From assembly GCA_022791995.1 (NCBI GenBank), contig JAAWAD010000021.1, positions 1-64,000 on the forward strand: DNA of 64,000 bases. Direction: 5' to 3'. This document shows, piece by piece, positions 44,399 through 53,777 of this stretch (positions are counted from its first letter, which is position 1; each line of letters opens with the position of its first letter). The notes under the pieces were generated by a model. It saw only the letters and a list, made by a program, of their open reading frames with translations. It searched no databases and was not told the origin of the DNA. This DNA is from Lawsonibacter sp. (lineage in GTDB: Bacteria > Bacillota > Clostridia > Oscillospirales > Oscillospiraceae). Both the position numbers and the translations under genes were made by a program.

Positions 44399-46423
44399 TA
44401 GCCGCAGGAAAATAAACAGAATTGCAAAGGCCAGTCCCAATCCGGTAAGCAGAAGGCTGAACGCAAAGGAGTGCATCACACCTCGCTCCACATGGGGGTG
44501 GTCAGCGTACAGGCCAAAGTGCTGGTCTGTGACTGCCTGCTCCAGACTGGGCCGGGGAATGTAGGGCTCACCCGTCAGCAGGTAGACCAGCCTTCCCCGC
44601 TGGTCTGACAGCCAGCGGCACATTCGGTGGAACACCGCCGGAAGCCCTCGAAACAGCAGGCGAAAACCGATCTTATCCAGGAAAACTGCCCAGATCAGGA
44701 GGGTTTTTGCCAGAAAATCCAGAGCCGGCCGGTAGAGGCGGTACTCCAGATTGCACCAGCCAAGAATGGGATCGAAGTATTCCCTCCTCCCTGCTCGCCC
44801 TGGCACTGTCAGCAGAGGACGTACTCCCAGCAGATAGACCAGAGCGCCAATGAACAGGGAGATGGCCGCTCCCTTGAGGTTGACGCTGGAGAAATAAGCC
44901 ACAGCGTGGGCCGGGGCCTCTCCATGGAAAAAGGGGCGGGCAAAGGCGGCAATGGGCTCCATCATACGGTTGGGCAAAGCACCCAGAAGAGGCATCCCCA
45001 CTGCATAGACCAACAGCACTCCAGCGGAGACAGGGGCGATATAGCCCCCCTCCCGGCGCCATTTCTTCCGCGTTACCTTATCTGGAAGAATATTCTGCTC
45101 TACAAAGATGCAGAAAAACAGCTTGAGCATGTAGGCAAAGGTAAGACCGCCAGAGAAGAGAAACAGCCACTCCAGCAGTATAACTAGCTGGACGCCTGCG
45201 CCGGCCAGGGCAGCATACTCCACAATACTCTCATGGAGCAGAGTCTTGCTCACATAGCCATTGAGCAGAGGCAGCCCCGCCAGACTGAGCATAGGGATTC
45301 CCATCACCAGGGCCAGCAAAGGTTTTCCCCGGCCAAAGCCCCGAATGTCGTTTAGGTGGAAGGAGTGGGTAGATAGATGAATTACCCCCGCTGCCGGAAA
45401 GAGAACCATCTTAATCAGGGAGTGGTTGACAATGTGGAGGATGGTCCCTGTCACTGCAAAAGCATTGTGGTGCCCCAGCAGACACTGCATGGACAGGCCA
45501 ACCAGAATAAAACCGATTTGAGAGACAGAGGAACAGGCCAGTGTCCGTTTTAAATCCACAGAGCACACCGCCAGTACCGCACCCAGCACCATAGTGACAG
45601 CCCCCAACACCGCCAACATTGTCCCCCACGCGCCATTGTGCAGAAATAGGGTAACGGATAGAACAGATACGCCATAAACGCCGGTTTTGGTGATAACGCC
45701 AGACAGCACCGCTGAGGCGGGAGCGGGCGCCGCCGGGTGTGCGGTGGGCAGCCAGATATGGAGCGGAAAAGCCCCCGCCTTCGCGCCAAAACCCACCAAA
45801 GCAAGCAGGCCGCCAATCCACAGCAGTCGCTTGTCCTCAGCGGAAGCCGCCGCCCGGGCCATCTCGGACAGCTGAAGGGTGCCCAGCTGGCGGTACAAAA
45901 GAAACAACCCGCTTAAGGTGACCAAGCCCCCGATCACCGCCACGGCCAAATAGGTACCTCCGGCTGTCAGAGCCTCCGACTCCTCTGTCTGAACCACCGC
46001 AACATAGGAAGTAAAGGACATGACCTCGAAAAACAAGAACGTAGTGTAGAGATCCGCAGAGAGAAATACCCCCACCGTGGCGCCCAAGGTAAACAGCCAG
46101 AACAGGTAATAGCGGTTGCGGTGCTTTACATGGGCGAAGTACTCCCGGGACAGTAGCGTTGCCGCCAACCATCCAGAGGCAGCCAACAGAGCCAGTACCG
46201 TGTGGAGTCCGCCAGATACAAAGCCAATCCCCAGACCGCAGAAGTCCTCCCACACAAAGGTAAGCTCCGGCGAAAGCAGCAGGACCAGGACCAGAGCCAG
46301 CTCCACCCCAGTTACGCCCAGAACAAAGCCGTCCCGTCCCTCCTTCCACCTTCGCCCGATCAGGTAGCTCACCGGGCCGCAGGCCATCGGAAGAAAGACC
46401 AGAACAGGCAACAGCCACTTCAT
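44396..46423 (-). CDS. NuoL/HyfB-type antiporter subunit with long C-terminal region
   Basis: The 675-residue protein has about 16 membrane helices. The proton_antipo_M core includes the TM5 glutamate (TTFLFFEVMSFTSYVAV) and the TM7 lysine segment (GFGAKAGAFPLHIWLPTAHPAAPAPASAVLSG). About 180 C-terminal residues extend beyond the core with amphipathic stretches, as in the larger NuoL-type subunits. It is the last gene of the ten-gene operon and would be one ion channel of a membrane complex. Confidence 0.85.
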   Translation of the reverse strand: MKWLLPVLVFLPMACGPVSYLIGRRWKEGRDGFVLGVTGVELALVLVLLLSPELTFVWEDFCGLGIGFVSGGLHTVLALLAASGWLAATLLSREYFAHVKHRNRYYLFWLFTLGATVGVFLSADLYTTFLFFEVMSFTSYVAVVQTEESEALTAGGTYLAVAVIGGLVTLSGLFLLYRQLGTLQLSEMARAAASAEDKRLLWIGGLLALVGFGAKAGAFPLHIWLPTAHPAAPAPASAVLSGVITKTGVYGVSVLSVTLFLHNGAWGTMLAVLGAVTMVLGAVLAVCSVDLKRTLACSSVSQIGFILVGLSMQCLLGHHNAFAVTGTILHIVNHSLIKMVLFPAAGVIHLSTHSFHLNDIRGFGRGKPLLALVMGIPMLSLAGLPLLNGYVSKTLLHESIVEYAALAGAGVQLVILLEWLFLFSGGLTFAYMLKLFFCIFVEQNILPDKVTRKKWRREGGYIAPVSAGVLLVYAVGMPLLGALPNRMMEPIAAFARPFFHGEAPAHAVAYFSSVNLKGAAISLFIGALVYLLGVRPLLTVPGRAGRREYFDPILGWCNLEYRLYRPALDFLAKTLLIWAVFLDKIGFRLLFRGLPAVFHRMCRWLSDQRGRLVYLLTGEPYIPRPSLEQAVTDQHFGLYADHPHVERGVMHSFAFSLLLTGLGLAFAILFIFLRL

Positions 46424-46486
46424 GAAACGACCACCTCCGCTTGTTTGGATTCCACTCCCCTCCCGGCGAGCAAAAGCACCTGCGGT

Positions 46487-47947
46487 TCAGCCAAAAAGCA
46501 GGTCCGAAATCATCTGGGCAGCAGCCCCAGCCCCGAAGCCCAGAGCCAAAGAGACCGCCGTCAGCAGACATAAGGGCACTGTCATTCGAAGTCCCGGATC
46601 CTGCCGTGCTCGCTTGGGCACCATCCGCACGGAGATGGTCCGGGTCTGCCGGGGAAAGTAGGCCAGCAAGACAATCTGCATCAGATACAGAGCCGTTAAA
46701 ACAGCAGAGACGATCAGAGCTGCCGCTCCCAGACTGCCCAGCAGAGTTTTTGAGCTGGTACAGGCAATCGCCAACAGCCACTTGCTGGAAAAACCCGCCA
46801 GAGGAGGTATGCCAATCAGTCCAAGAACGGACAGCGTAAAGGTGCTGAAAACCACCGGCATCATCGGGGCGCAGCCCTCAATGTCAGGGACAAAGTCCCG
46901 ATGGAGCTTGTAGTGAATGGCTCCCACACCAAAAAACAGGATAATTTTCAGCACAGCGTGGAACACCAGATGGGTCAGCGACGCCGACAGTCCAGCCGGG
47001 GTCAGAAGAGCCACCCCCAGCAGAATATAGGACAGGTTGCTGATGGTGGACCAGGCCAGCCGCCGTTTCAGGTGCTTGGTACCCAGAGCCTTGGAGGAAC
47101 CATAGACGATGGTGAACAGGACGGCTGCCAGGACCACAGACTGGGCCCAGGTTCCCCGGAGCAGTTCCGGCCCGAAGCCATACCAGGTGATGCGTACCAC
47201 CGCGAACACCCCCGACTTAACCACTGCCACCGCATGGAGCAGAGCGGTGACCGGCGTAGGCGCCACGGAAGCCCGGAGGAGCCACTTGTACCCTGGCACC
47301 ACCGCTGCCTTCACGCCGAAGCCGAAGAACCCCAGCACATAGGCAGCAAGCAGAAGGTCCGAGCCAGCTGCCTCTACAGTGCCCCCCAGCCGGAAAAAGC
47401 TCCCCCCATACTGGAGCAGGAATACCATAGAAATGAAACCCAGGGAAGCGCCACTCATGGAATAGGTCAGATAGACTCGACCGGCATATCGGGCCTTGCC
47501 ATCCATTGCGTGCATCACCAGAGGCAGTGTGACCAAGGTGAGCAGCTCGTAAAAGAAATACAGCGTCACGATATTGGCAGAGAAAGCAATGCCCAGTGTG
47601 ACTCCGAAGGCAGCCAGATAAAAGGTAAAAAAACGGTTCTCACCGCCCTCCGCCGTCATGTATTCCAGGGCGTACAGACAGGCCAAAGGCCAGAGCAGAG
47701 ATACCATGGCCCCAAAGATACAGCTCAGGCCGTCCACTTGGAGCGCCACCGACAGATGTCCTCCCAGATGGAGAAAAACGGTTGGTTCCTCCCCATACTG
47801 GGTAAACAGGGCGGCGAGAGACAGGACCGCCGTGAGACAGGCGATTCCCAGTACATAGCTTTGACGGGCGGTTTCATTCTGCGGGCGCCAAAGTGATAGA
47901 AGGCCGCCGCCAGCAATGGGCAAAAGAATCGCCCCGAGCATCCACAT
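46487..47947 (-). CDS. NuoM/N-like antiporter subunit (complex I subunit 5 family)
   Basis: The 486-residue protein has about 14 helices. Its TM5 glutamate is in LYFFYELLTLVTLPLV and its TM7 lysine in GFGVKAAVVPGYKWLL, with the variant ASVAPTPVTALLHAVAVVKSG where its paralogues have AHPxAPAPASAVLSG. It is clearly distinct from the two neighbours, so these are separate subunits and not recent copies. ATG 47947 follows GGGAGGG. Confidence 0.85.
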   Translation of the reverse strand: MWMLGAILLPIAGGGLLSLWRPQNETARQSYVLGIACLTAVLSLAALFTQYGEEPTVFLHLGGHLSVALQVDGLSCIFGAMVSLLWPLACLYALEYMTAEGGENRFFTFYLAAFGVTLGIAFSANIVTLYFFYELLTLVTLPLVMHAMDGKARYAGRVYLTYSMSGASLGFISMVFLLQYGGSFFRLGGTVEAAGSDLLLAAYVLGFFGFGVKAAVVPGYKWLLRASVAPTPVTALLHAVAVVKSGVFAVVRITWYGFGPELLRGTWAQSVVLAAVLFTIVYGSSKALGTKHLKRRLAWSTISNLSYILLGVALLTPAGLSASLTHLVFHAVLKIILFFGVGAIHYKLHRDFVPDIEGCAPMMPVVFSTFTLSVLGLIGIPPLAGFSSKWLLAIACTSSKTLLGSLGAAALIVSAVLTALYLMQIVLLAYFPRQTRTISVRMVPKRARQDPGLRMTVPLCLLTAVSLALGFGAGAAAQMISDLLFG

Positions 47948-47977
47948 GAAGGTCCCTCCCCTCTTGATCTGAGTTCG

Positions 47978-49450
47978 TCAGACAGGAAACAGCGGACCAA
48001 CCACCGAGTCCACAGCCCGCTGAAGCAGTCCGGGGAACATCCCCAACAACACCACCGCCACCGTAAGAGCGAACACGGTAATCCACATCAGCCAGGTATC
48101 CTGCTGCTTTACCACATGGCTGCGGTCAAAGTCTTTTCCCGGGAAAAACGCCTGGGTGACAATGGGCAGCAAATAGCCTGCTGTCAGCAGGGCGGAGACC
48201 ATCAAAATGGCGATGCCTCCATAGGACAGCAGTCCCAGCCCTGCATCCAGAGCTCCCTGGGCCAGCATCCACTTGGACAGGAAACCCCCTGTGGGAGGAA
48301 TCCCGACCAGCGACAGAGAGGCAATGGCAAAAAACCACATAGAGATGCCGTAGGCGGTGCCTACCCCCCGCATTTGAGATACCTGAGTCAGGTGGGTCTT
48401 GTAAATAATGGCCCCAGTTGCCATGAACAGGGCGTTCTTGGCGATGGCATGGAACACGGCCTGAAACAGGGCTCCCTCCAGCGCCGCCGGGTTGAGAAGC
48501 ATCAGTCCATAGACCACATAGGATACCTGACTTACGGTGGAATAGGCCAGCCGTTTTTTCAATGTATCCTCCCGAAGGGCCAGTGTAGAACCCATAAGAA
48601 TGGTAATCAGTGCCAGAGTGAGCACCGTCCGTTGGACCCAAGTGCCTGACAGGAACTCCCATCCATAGAGGTAGTAGGCCACCCGGAGGATCGCCAGCAC
48701 CCCCATCTTGGTAATCAGGCCGGACAGTACCGCCGAAGCGGGAGCGGGAGCCACCGGGTGGGCAAGCGGCAACCAGGCGTGGAGGGGAAACATCCCCGCC
48801 TTACAGCCGAAGCCCACTGCCATCACCAGGAAGACAACCAGAAGAAAGGAGCGGTCCTGGGCGGCAAACTGAGGATCCAGCACACCGCCGGGGGTAAACA
48901 GGTCGGTGGTGCAGTAGCCCTGGAGGAAAAACTGCCCCAGCAGCCCCAGCGAGGCTCCCGCCACCGAAAAGGCCAGATACCACCAGGCGGCATCGAAGGC
49001 CTTACGGGTCCCGATGTGCAGAACCAGCGGAACAGAGCACAGGGCCATCAGTTCGTAGAACAGGTACAGAGTTACCAAATTGCCTGCGAAGCAAATTCCC
49101 ATCAGAGCCCCCAGGGTCATAAGGAAAAAGCCAAAAAAACGTTCCCGGTGTCCCTCATGATTCATGTATTCATAGGCGAAGAAGGCAGCACAGAACCAGA
49201 TCACGCATACCAACACAGCGAACAGCCGCCCAAGCGGGTCAGCCTGGAGCACGATTCGCACACCGGGAACCAGCTCCAGCGCCGTGTAAGGCTGGGCGTC
49301 AAAAAACACTGTAGGCAGTACCAGAACCAGCTCCAGCACCAAAATGGCCGACACCACCGGACGGCGCACCCGGAGGGTGGTGATCTGAGAGGCCATCAGG
49401 CCGCCCAAAAGGGGAAAAAAGATTGGAAGAATCAGCCAAGTCCCATACAC
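47978..49450 (-). CDS. MrpD/NuoN-like antiporter subunit
   Basis: The 490-residue protein has about 14 helices with the core motifs LYLFYELMALCSVPLVLH and GFGCKAGMFPLHAWLPLAHPVAPAPASAVLSGLITK. The start is GTG 49448-49450 after AGGAGGCG. It resembles the 675-residue subunit most closely in the TM7 region. The role is proton or sodium translocation in the same complex. Confidence 0.85.
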   Translation of the reverse strand: MYGTWLILPIFFPLLGGLMASQITTLRVRRPVVSAILVLELVLVLPTVFFDAQPYTALELVPGVRIVLQADPLGRLFAVLVCVIWFCAAFFAYEYMNHEGHRERFFGFFLMTLGALMGICFAGNLVTLYLFYELMALCSVPLVLHIGTRKAFDAAWWYLAFSVAGASLGLLGQFFLQGYCTTDLFTPGGVLDPQFAAQDRSFLLVVFLVMAVGFGCKAGMFPLHAWLPLAHPVAPAPASAVLSGLITKMGVLAILRVAYYLYGWEFLSGTWVQRTVLTLALITILMGSTLALREDTLKKRLAYSTVSQVSYVVYGLMLLNPAALEGALFQAVFHAIAKNALFMATGAIIYKTHLTQVSQMRGVGTAYGISMWFFAIASLSLVGIPPTGGFLSKWMLAQGALDAGLGLLSYGGIAILMVSALLTAGYLLPIVTQAFFPGKDFDRSHVVKQQDTWLMWITVFALTVAVVLLGMFPGLLQRAVDSVVGPLFPV

Positions 49451-49489
49451 AGCCTATCGCCTCCTTGTTCGGTCTGTTTTTGTGGAGGG

Positions 49490-50980
49490 CTACAGCAGTT
49501 CCAGCCCCTGGTAAATCAAGGCCAGAATGGGCCCCACCAAAACGCCCAGCAGCACATTGCACCCCAGAAAGAACACCACTGAGAGATTCAGCTCCCAATG
49601 CCCTTTCTGAACAGAGAGGCGCTCCCCTGCCCCCTGTCCCCAGATTACTAGAATAGCAGGGATATAGTACATGGCGTTCAGGACCGAACTGACCGCCAGT
49701 CCAAAGAGGGCAGGCATTGTCCTCCATCCGGCTGACAGAGCCGCCACTGCAAGGCTGTATTTAGAGGAAAATCCTGCCAGGAGAGGCAGCCCGCAGAGGG
49801 ATAGTCCCCCCACGGTGAACGCCACTCCCCCGACGGGCTCTCGCCAGGCGGCTCCCCGGAGGCTGCTCCAGTAGTGCTCTCCCCGCCCTGCTCGAATCAA
49901 GGCGCCCGCTCCCACAAAGATCATGGGCTTGGTCACGGCATGGGCCAGAATCTGGAAACAGGCAGCGGCAGTCCCTGCCCGGATACCCAGTCCTAATGCC
50001 AGAAAGATGTAGGAGATCTGGGCGGAGGAGGAGTAAGCAATCATCTTTTTTACATCCTCTTGCCGGAGGGCGGCAACTGAGGAAAAGAGCATCCCCACCA
50101 ACCCCAGCAGAAACAGCAGGTCGTGCATATACACCCCCACCAGCAGCTCTGGACCAAAGACCCGGACAATCAGCTTGAGCAGAAGGACCAGGTAACCCTT
50201 CAGTACCAGACCGGACAGGATGGCGCTGGCTGCGGTGGTGGCGCTGGCGTGGGCGTCGGGCAGCCAGCCATGAAAGGGAAACTGGGCGCTTTTGATGGCC
50301 AGACCCATCGTCATCACCAGGGCCGACACCGTAAGAGGAACGGTATACTGTCCCGATTGGGCCAGCTGGACAATGGACCGCCCCAGATCCTCCATCAGCA
50401 GATGGCCAGTGACGCAGTACAATAGCGCGATGCCCAGCAGCACCAGACCAGAGCCCAGACAGCTGAAAATTAGATAACGGGTGGCTGCCGCCACAGCGCG
50501 GCCGGTTTCTTTCGCAGCAGCAGCAATACAGGCGGTGACAGCGGCAATTTCAATGAAGACATAGGCAGTAAAGAGATCGTTGGTGTAGACCATAGCCAGC
50601 AGTGAAGCAAACAGCAGCTGCATCAGCAGGCAGAAGCGCCCCTGCGCCTCGGGCCGTAAATCGGTCCGCAGATCAGCGGCTCCGCCGGTCATGGACAGCA
50701 CCATCACCAGACTGAACGCCAGAGACAGCAGAGCTTCCAGAGGTCCTGCCCGCAGTTCATTGCCCCAGGGAGCCGGAATGTGACCAAGCACGAAGGGAAA
50801 ACTCTCCCCCGATTGCCACAGCAGGGCCAGCAGAAGGGCTGACAGTCCAGCCACCATAAGCTGAACCACCCGCACCAGGGCCAGAGCCTGCCCTTCCCTT
50901 TTCAACAGCGGCACCAGAATGGCACTGAACAGCACCAGGAACAGGCTGACAAAGGGGATATTATTGTAAGGGAACGCCAT
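49490..50980 (-). CDS. mrpD: MrpD/MbhH-type antiporter subunit
   Basis: The 496-residue protein has about 14 helices. It has TM5 AYVFIEIAAVTACIAA and TM7 GLAIKSAQFPFHGWLPDAHASATTAASAILSG, the typical MrpD/MbhH form (AHA-A-T). It follows the MrpC gene directly, the position of MrpD/MbhH in Mrp and Mbh operons, so I take this one as the true MrpD. AGGAGGTG precedes the ATG. Confidence 0.88.
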   Translation of the reverse strand: MAFPYNNIPFVSLFLVLFSAILVPLLKREGQALALVRVVQLMVAGLSALLLALLWQSGESFPFVLGHIPAPWGNELRAGPLEALLSLAFSLVMVLSMTGGAADLRTDLRPEAQGRFCLLMQLLFASLLAMVYTNDLFTAYVFIEIAAVTACIAAAAKETGRAVAAATRYLIFSCLGSGLVLLGIALLYCVTGHLLMEDLGRSIVQLAQSGQYTVPLTVSALVMTMGLAIKSAQFPFHGWLPDAHASATTAASAILSGLVLKGYLVLLLKLIVRVFGPELLVGVYMHDLLFLLGLVGMLFSSVAALRQEDVKKMIAYSSSAQISYIFLALGLGIRAGTAAACFQILAHAVTKPMIFVGAGALIRAGRGEHYWSSLRGAAWREPVGGVAFTVGGLSLCGLPLLAGFSSKYSLAVAALSAGWRTMPALFGLAVSSVLNAMYYIPAILVIWGQGAGERLSVQKGHWELNLSVVFFLGCNVLLGVLVGPILALIYQGLELL

Positions 50981-51011
50981 TGTGCCACCTCCTGTCGCTG
51001 TAAAATAGGGT

Positions 51012-51383
51012 CTACTTCCCCTCCCTGTCCCGCTGGGCCCGGTAGAGGATCACATCCAGGTTGAGGCTGTGGTACTGCTGGTACAGCCGGCAGGTCAGCG
51101 CCAGAAACAGGGCGGTGGTGCTCACAGCCACCACAATACCGGTAAGCACCAGCCCACCGGGGACAGGGTTGATGTAAAGAGTATCCGCCCCCTCAACAAT
51201 GGGGGCACTTCCTCCTTCCACATAACCCATGGCAGCCAGAAAGAGAAATACAGAGGTATCCATCAGGTTCAGGCCAATGATTTTCTTCATCAGATTGGGA
51301 TGTAGAAAGAGCGTCACAAGTCCGATGGTAAACAGAAGGATTGCTCCAATATAAAAGCGCTGCTGTATGACGATGTTCAGCAT
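51012..51383 (-). CDS. mrpC: MrpC/NuoK-like subunit
   Basis: The 123-residue protein has three helices in the NuoK/MrpC fold (LFTIGLVTLFLHPNLMKKIIGLNLMDTSVFLFLAAMG; VVAVSTTALFLALTCRLYQQY). NuoK-type subunits link antiporter modules. I start at ATG 51383 after GGAGGG. It begins 4 bases after the fusion gene, so translation is probably coupled. Confidence 0.9.
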   Translation of the reverse strand: MLNIVIQQRFYIGAILLFTIGLVTLFLHPNLMKKIIGLNLMDTSVFLFLAAMGYVEGGSAPIVEGADTLYINPVPGGLVLTGIVVAVSTTALFLALTCRLYQQYHSLNLDVILYRAQRDREGK

Positions 51384-51387
51384 ATAA

Positions 51388-52389
51388 CTATCCCTCCGCC
51401 TCTGCAAAAAGCCTATAAAAGGTATACATAGTGCAGGCCACAATGGTCCCCACACACAGGTTCAGGGGCAGGATCAGACCGGCGCTGAAAATAGCCCCCG
51501 GCGTTCCTTTGGGGATCTCCCAGCCCATGTGGTTGGCGCCGATGAAAAAGGAATAGCCCTTCATCAGACCATAGGCGGACAGACAGGCCACGGTTACATT
51601 GGACAGCCGGCGGGGAGAGAACAGCCGTTCCATCTCCGCCTGCCCCAGGACCAGGGAGGCCAGAATCAGGCCGCAGCCCAGCACCGTCCCTCCAGAGAAG
51701 CCGCCTCCAGGGCCCAGATGGCCGTTCAGTACAACATAGATGCCGAACAGCAGCACAGCCGGCAGAAGCAGCCGACCGGTCCGCCGCAAAACCTCGTTTC
51801 GGAGCGCCGCCTGCCGTCTCCCTGCCCTGGGACGCTCCATCAAAAGGCAAACACTGAGCGATGCGGCAAAAAGAACGGTGGATTCTCCAAATGTGTCAAA
51901 GGCCCGGTAATCCAAAATCATACCGGTCACTGCATTGACCGCTCCGGTTTCCTCCAAGCCCCGCTCCAGATACCGCTCCGACACCTCGTTCACTGCCGGG
52001 GCATTTGGATCTCCAAAGGCGGGCAGCTGGAGCGCCGCCGCTGCCAGAGTTCCAGTCAACACCACCGCAGTTGCCACAGACAAAAGCCGATAAATCCAAA
52101 TCCTGCGGCGCAGACGTCCAGGGCGGTAGCGGCGTCCGGTGCGGGGACTGTCTGTGATCTGCTCTGTACTGCCCCCGTGAGAGCCAGCAGGAGCCAGCCC
52201 CTTCTCCTCCAGCTCTCGCCGCCGCATCTGCTGATAGGTGCGAAAAGATACATATTCGTGGGAATCCAGGTACTCCAGATAGTCCAGAAACGCTTGGTAA
52301 GCCTGGTTTTTCTGTTCAGTCTGGGGCTGATCGTCCTCCTTCCCCTCGGCCCAGCGCATCACCCAGTCATAGAGGCTCTTCCGGTTCAT
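51388..52389 (-). CDS. mrpB: MbhE-MrpB fusion with charged N-terminal domain
   Basis: The 333-residue protein has three parts. A hydrophilic, highly charged N-terminal region (about 1-95) has no match known to me. An MbhE-like part has one helix and ERYLERGLEETGAVNAVTGMILDYRAFDTFGES. A MrpB/MnhB part has VVLNGHLGPGGGFSGGTVLGCGLILASL. In Mbh complexes these are separate subunits (MbhE, MbhF). It overlaps the MbhD gene by 23 bases. Confidence 0.85.
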   Translation of the reverse strand: MNRKSLYDWVMRWAEGKEDDQPQTEQKNQAYQAFLDYLEYLDSHEYVSFRTYQQMRRRELEEKGLAPAGSHGGSTEQITDSPRTGRRYRPGRLRRRIWIYRLLSVATAVVLTGTLAAAALQLPAFGDPNAPAVNEVSERYLERGLEETGAVNAVTGMILDYRAFDTFGESTVLFAASLSVCLLMERPRAGRRQAALRNEVLRRTGRLLLPAVLLFGIYVVLNGHLGPGGGFSGGTVLGCGLILASLVLGQAEMERLFSPRRLSNVTVACLSAYGLMKGYSFFIGANHMGWEIPKGTPGAIFSAGLILPLNLCVGTIVACTMYTFYRLFAEAEG

Positions 52390-52636
52390 CCCGGTCCACC
52401 TCCTTCCACGCCCGAACCCTCCGCAGGGCCAGGAAAAACAGCAGGCTGGTCACGCCTGCACCTACCGCCGCCTCTGTAATCGCTAAGTCAGGGGATTCCA
52501 GCAACAGCCAAAGGACGGCCATAATGGAGGAGTAGGACATAAAAATGATAACAGAGGCGATCAGATGCCGGGTGGTAACTGCCGCCAAGGCGCAAAACAC
52601 CAGAAACAAAAGCAAAAGAATCTCCAAGACAGTCAC
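52367..52636 (-). CDS. MbhD-like (DUF4040) subunit
   Basis: The 89-residue protein has three helices with the signature LIASVIIFMSYSSIMAVLWLLLESPDLAITEAAVGAGVTSLLFF. This part is fused into MrpA in Bacillus and separate as MbhD in Mbh complexes. The GTG start at 52634-52636 overlaps the MrpG stop (GTGA), so translation is coupled. The longer open frame upstream lies inside MrpG. Confidence 0.88.
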   Translation of the reverse strand: MTVLEILLLLFLVFCALAAVTTRHLIASVIIFMSYSSIMAVLWLLLESPDLAITEAAVGAGVTSLLFFLALRRVRAWKEVDRDEPEEPL

Positions 52637-52962
52637 AGCTTCCGTTCCCCCTCTCCTGTCAGCTGGTCCGGCTCCACATCCCGCCCGGTAATTAGCTCCA
52701 TCCTGGCAATCAGGTGAGAGGATACCGGATTGACAAACCACAAAACCGCCAAAGTCAGCAGAAGCTTTCCGCCGTGAATGCCAAAGCCGCACAGCGTCAG
52801 CAGGCCAGACAGCACCAGCAGCAGGCCCAGCGTGTCGGTTAGAGCCCCGGCGTGCAGCCGCTCCAAAGCGCTTCGGAATCGGAACAATCCCAAAATAGAG
52901 AGAAGAATGACACCCACTCCCAAGCCGATCAGCAGGGCAGCAGCTCCCTCCCGCAGAGTCAT
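52633..52962 (-). CDS. mrpG: MrpG/MnhG subunit
   Basis: The 109-residue protein has three helices and the MrpG pattern (GLFRFRSALERLHAGALTDTLGLLLVLSGL; NPVSSHLIARM). It is required in Mrp antiporters for complex assembly. It overlaps MrpF by 4 bases (ATGA) and MbhD by 4 bases. Confidence 0.92.
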   Translation of the reverse strand: MTLREGAAALLIGLGVGVILLSILGLFRFRSALERLHAGALTDTLGLLLVLSGLLTLCGFGIHGGKLLLTLAVLWFVNPVSSHLIARMELITGRDVEPDQLTGEGERKL

Positions 52963-53261
52963 GGCTTTTTCCTCCTCTCCTCCCGATGGTGGCCAATGGC
53001 AACCCGGCTGAGTAGCGCAATGGCCAGCAGATTCAACAGCCCATAGAGGATCGCCACATCCACCAGATAGACCTCCTCCAGCAAACAGGACAAGATACAG
53101 ATCAGCAGGATGACCAGTGTGCAGATGACATTCAGGGCAAGGACCCGGTCAGTGTACCTAGGACCCAGGATGGCGCGGACCAGGCACAGCAAAATACAGA
53201 CAGCCAGCAGACACATAACTCCAAAGAGGTATTTTTCCAGCAAAGGTGAGTACTTACCCAT
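52959..53261 (-). CDS. mrpF: MrpF/MnhF subunit
   Basis: The 100-residue protein has three helices with the MrpF signature LVRAILGPRYTDRVLALNVI and a basic tail (HHREERRKKP). It overlaps MrpE by 8 bases and MrpG by 4. It is part of the small-subunit module of the antiporter. Confidence 0.92.
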   Translation of the reverse strand: MGKYSPLLEKYLFGVMCLLAVCILLCLVRAILGPRYTDRVLALNVICTLVILLICILSCLLEEVYLVDVAILYGLLNLLAIALLSRVAIGHHREERRKKP

Positions 53262-53730
53262 CCTGTATTCCCTCCAGCGTTTTCAATCTGTCTATAAAGG
53301 CAGAATCCTTTAACTCTTCTGCAAATTCTGGGGAAAGGGCACACACACAAATGGTGTCTTTCCCCAGCGAGACTGTCACCGTACCCGGAGTCAATGAGAT
53401 GGAATTGGCAAGAGCCAGTTGGGTCCCTTCTTCATGCAGGCCAGAGGAGAACCAAACCAGCTTGGGCCCCGCACAGGAATCACGGAATATGAGAATTTTT
53501 TTCATGACCTGAAGGTTAGACAGGAAGATCTGCCCAATCAAATAGATAAAATAGGACAGGAGCGCCGGAAAACTACGGCAAAAACCAGGAATTCCATTGC
53601 CTGTAAAGCGAAGATGCTTGTAAGAAAAAACAGCTAAAAGTCCGCACACACATCCACCAATCAGAACAATTTCCACCGTAATATGCCCATTTAAGAGAAT
53701 CCAGAACACAAACAACAGAAGAAACAGCAT
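53254..53730 (-). CDS. mrpE: MrpE/MnhE subunit
   Basis: The 158-residue protein has two N-terminal helices (LFLLLFVFWILLNGHITVEIVLIGGCVCGLLAVFSYK) and a soluble part with the MrpE pattern ANSISLTPGTVTVSLGKDTICVCAL. I prefer ATG 53730; a TTG two codons upstream is the alternative. It is the first Mrp-type gene of the operon, as MbhA is in Mbh clusters. Confidence 0.9.
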   Translation of the reverse strand: MLFLLLFVFWILLNGHITVEIVLIGGCVCGLLAVFSYKHLRFTGNGIPGFCRSFPALLSYFIYLIGQIFLSNLQVMKKILIFRDSCAGPKLVWFSSGLHEEGTQLALANSISLTPGTVTVSLGKDTICVCALSPEFAEELKDSAFIDRLKTLEGIQDG

Positions 53731-53777
53731 GTACAACCACCCATTCTATGCCCTATCCCACGGCAGGGATATGTCGT

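Noticed and set aside
44396..50980. The four large antiporter proteins as a recent tandem amplification.
   Set aside because: Their TM7 regions and lengths differ strongly, so they are old, distinct subunits.
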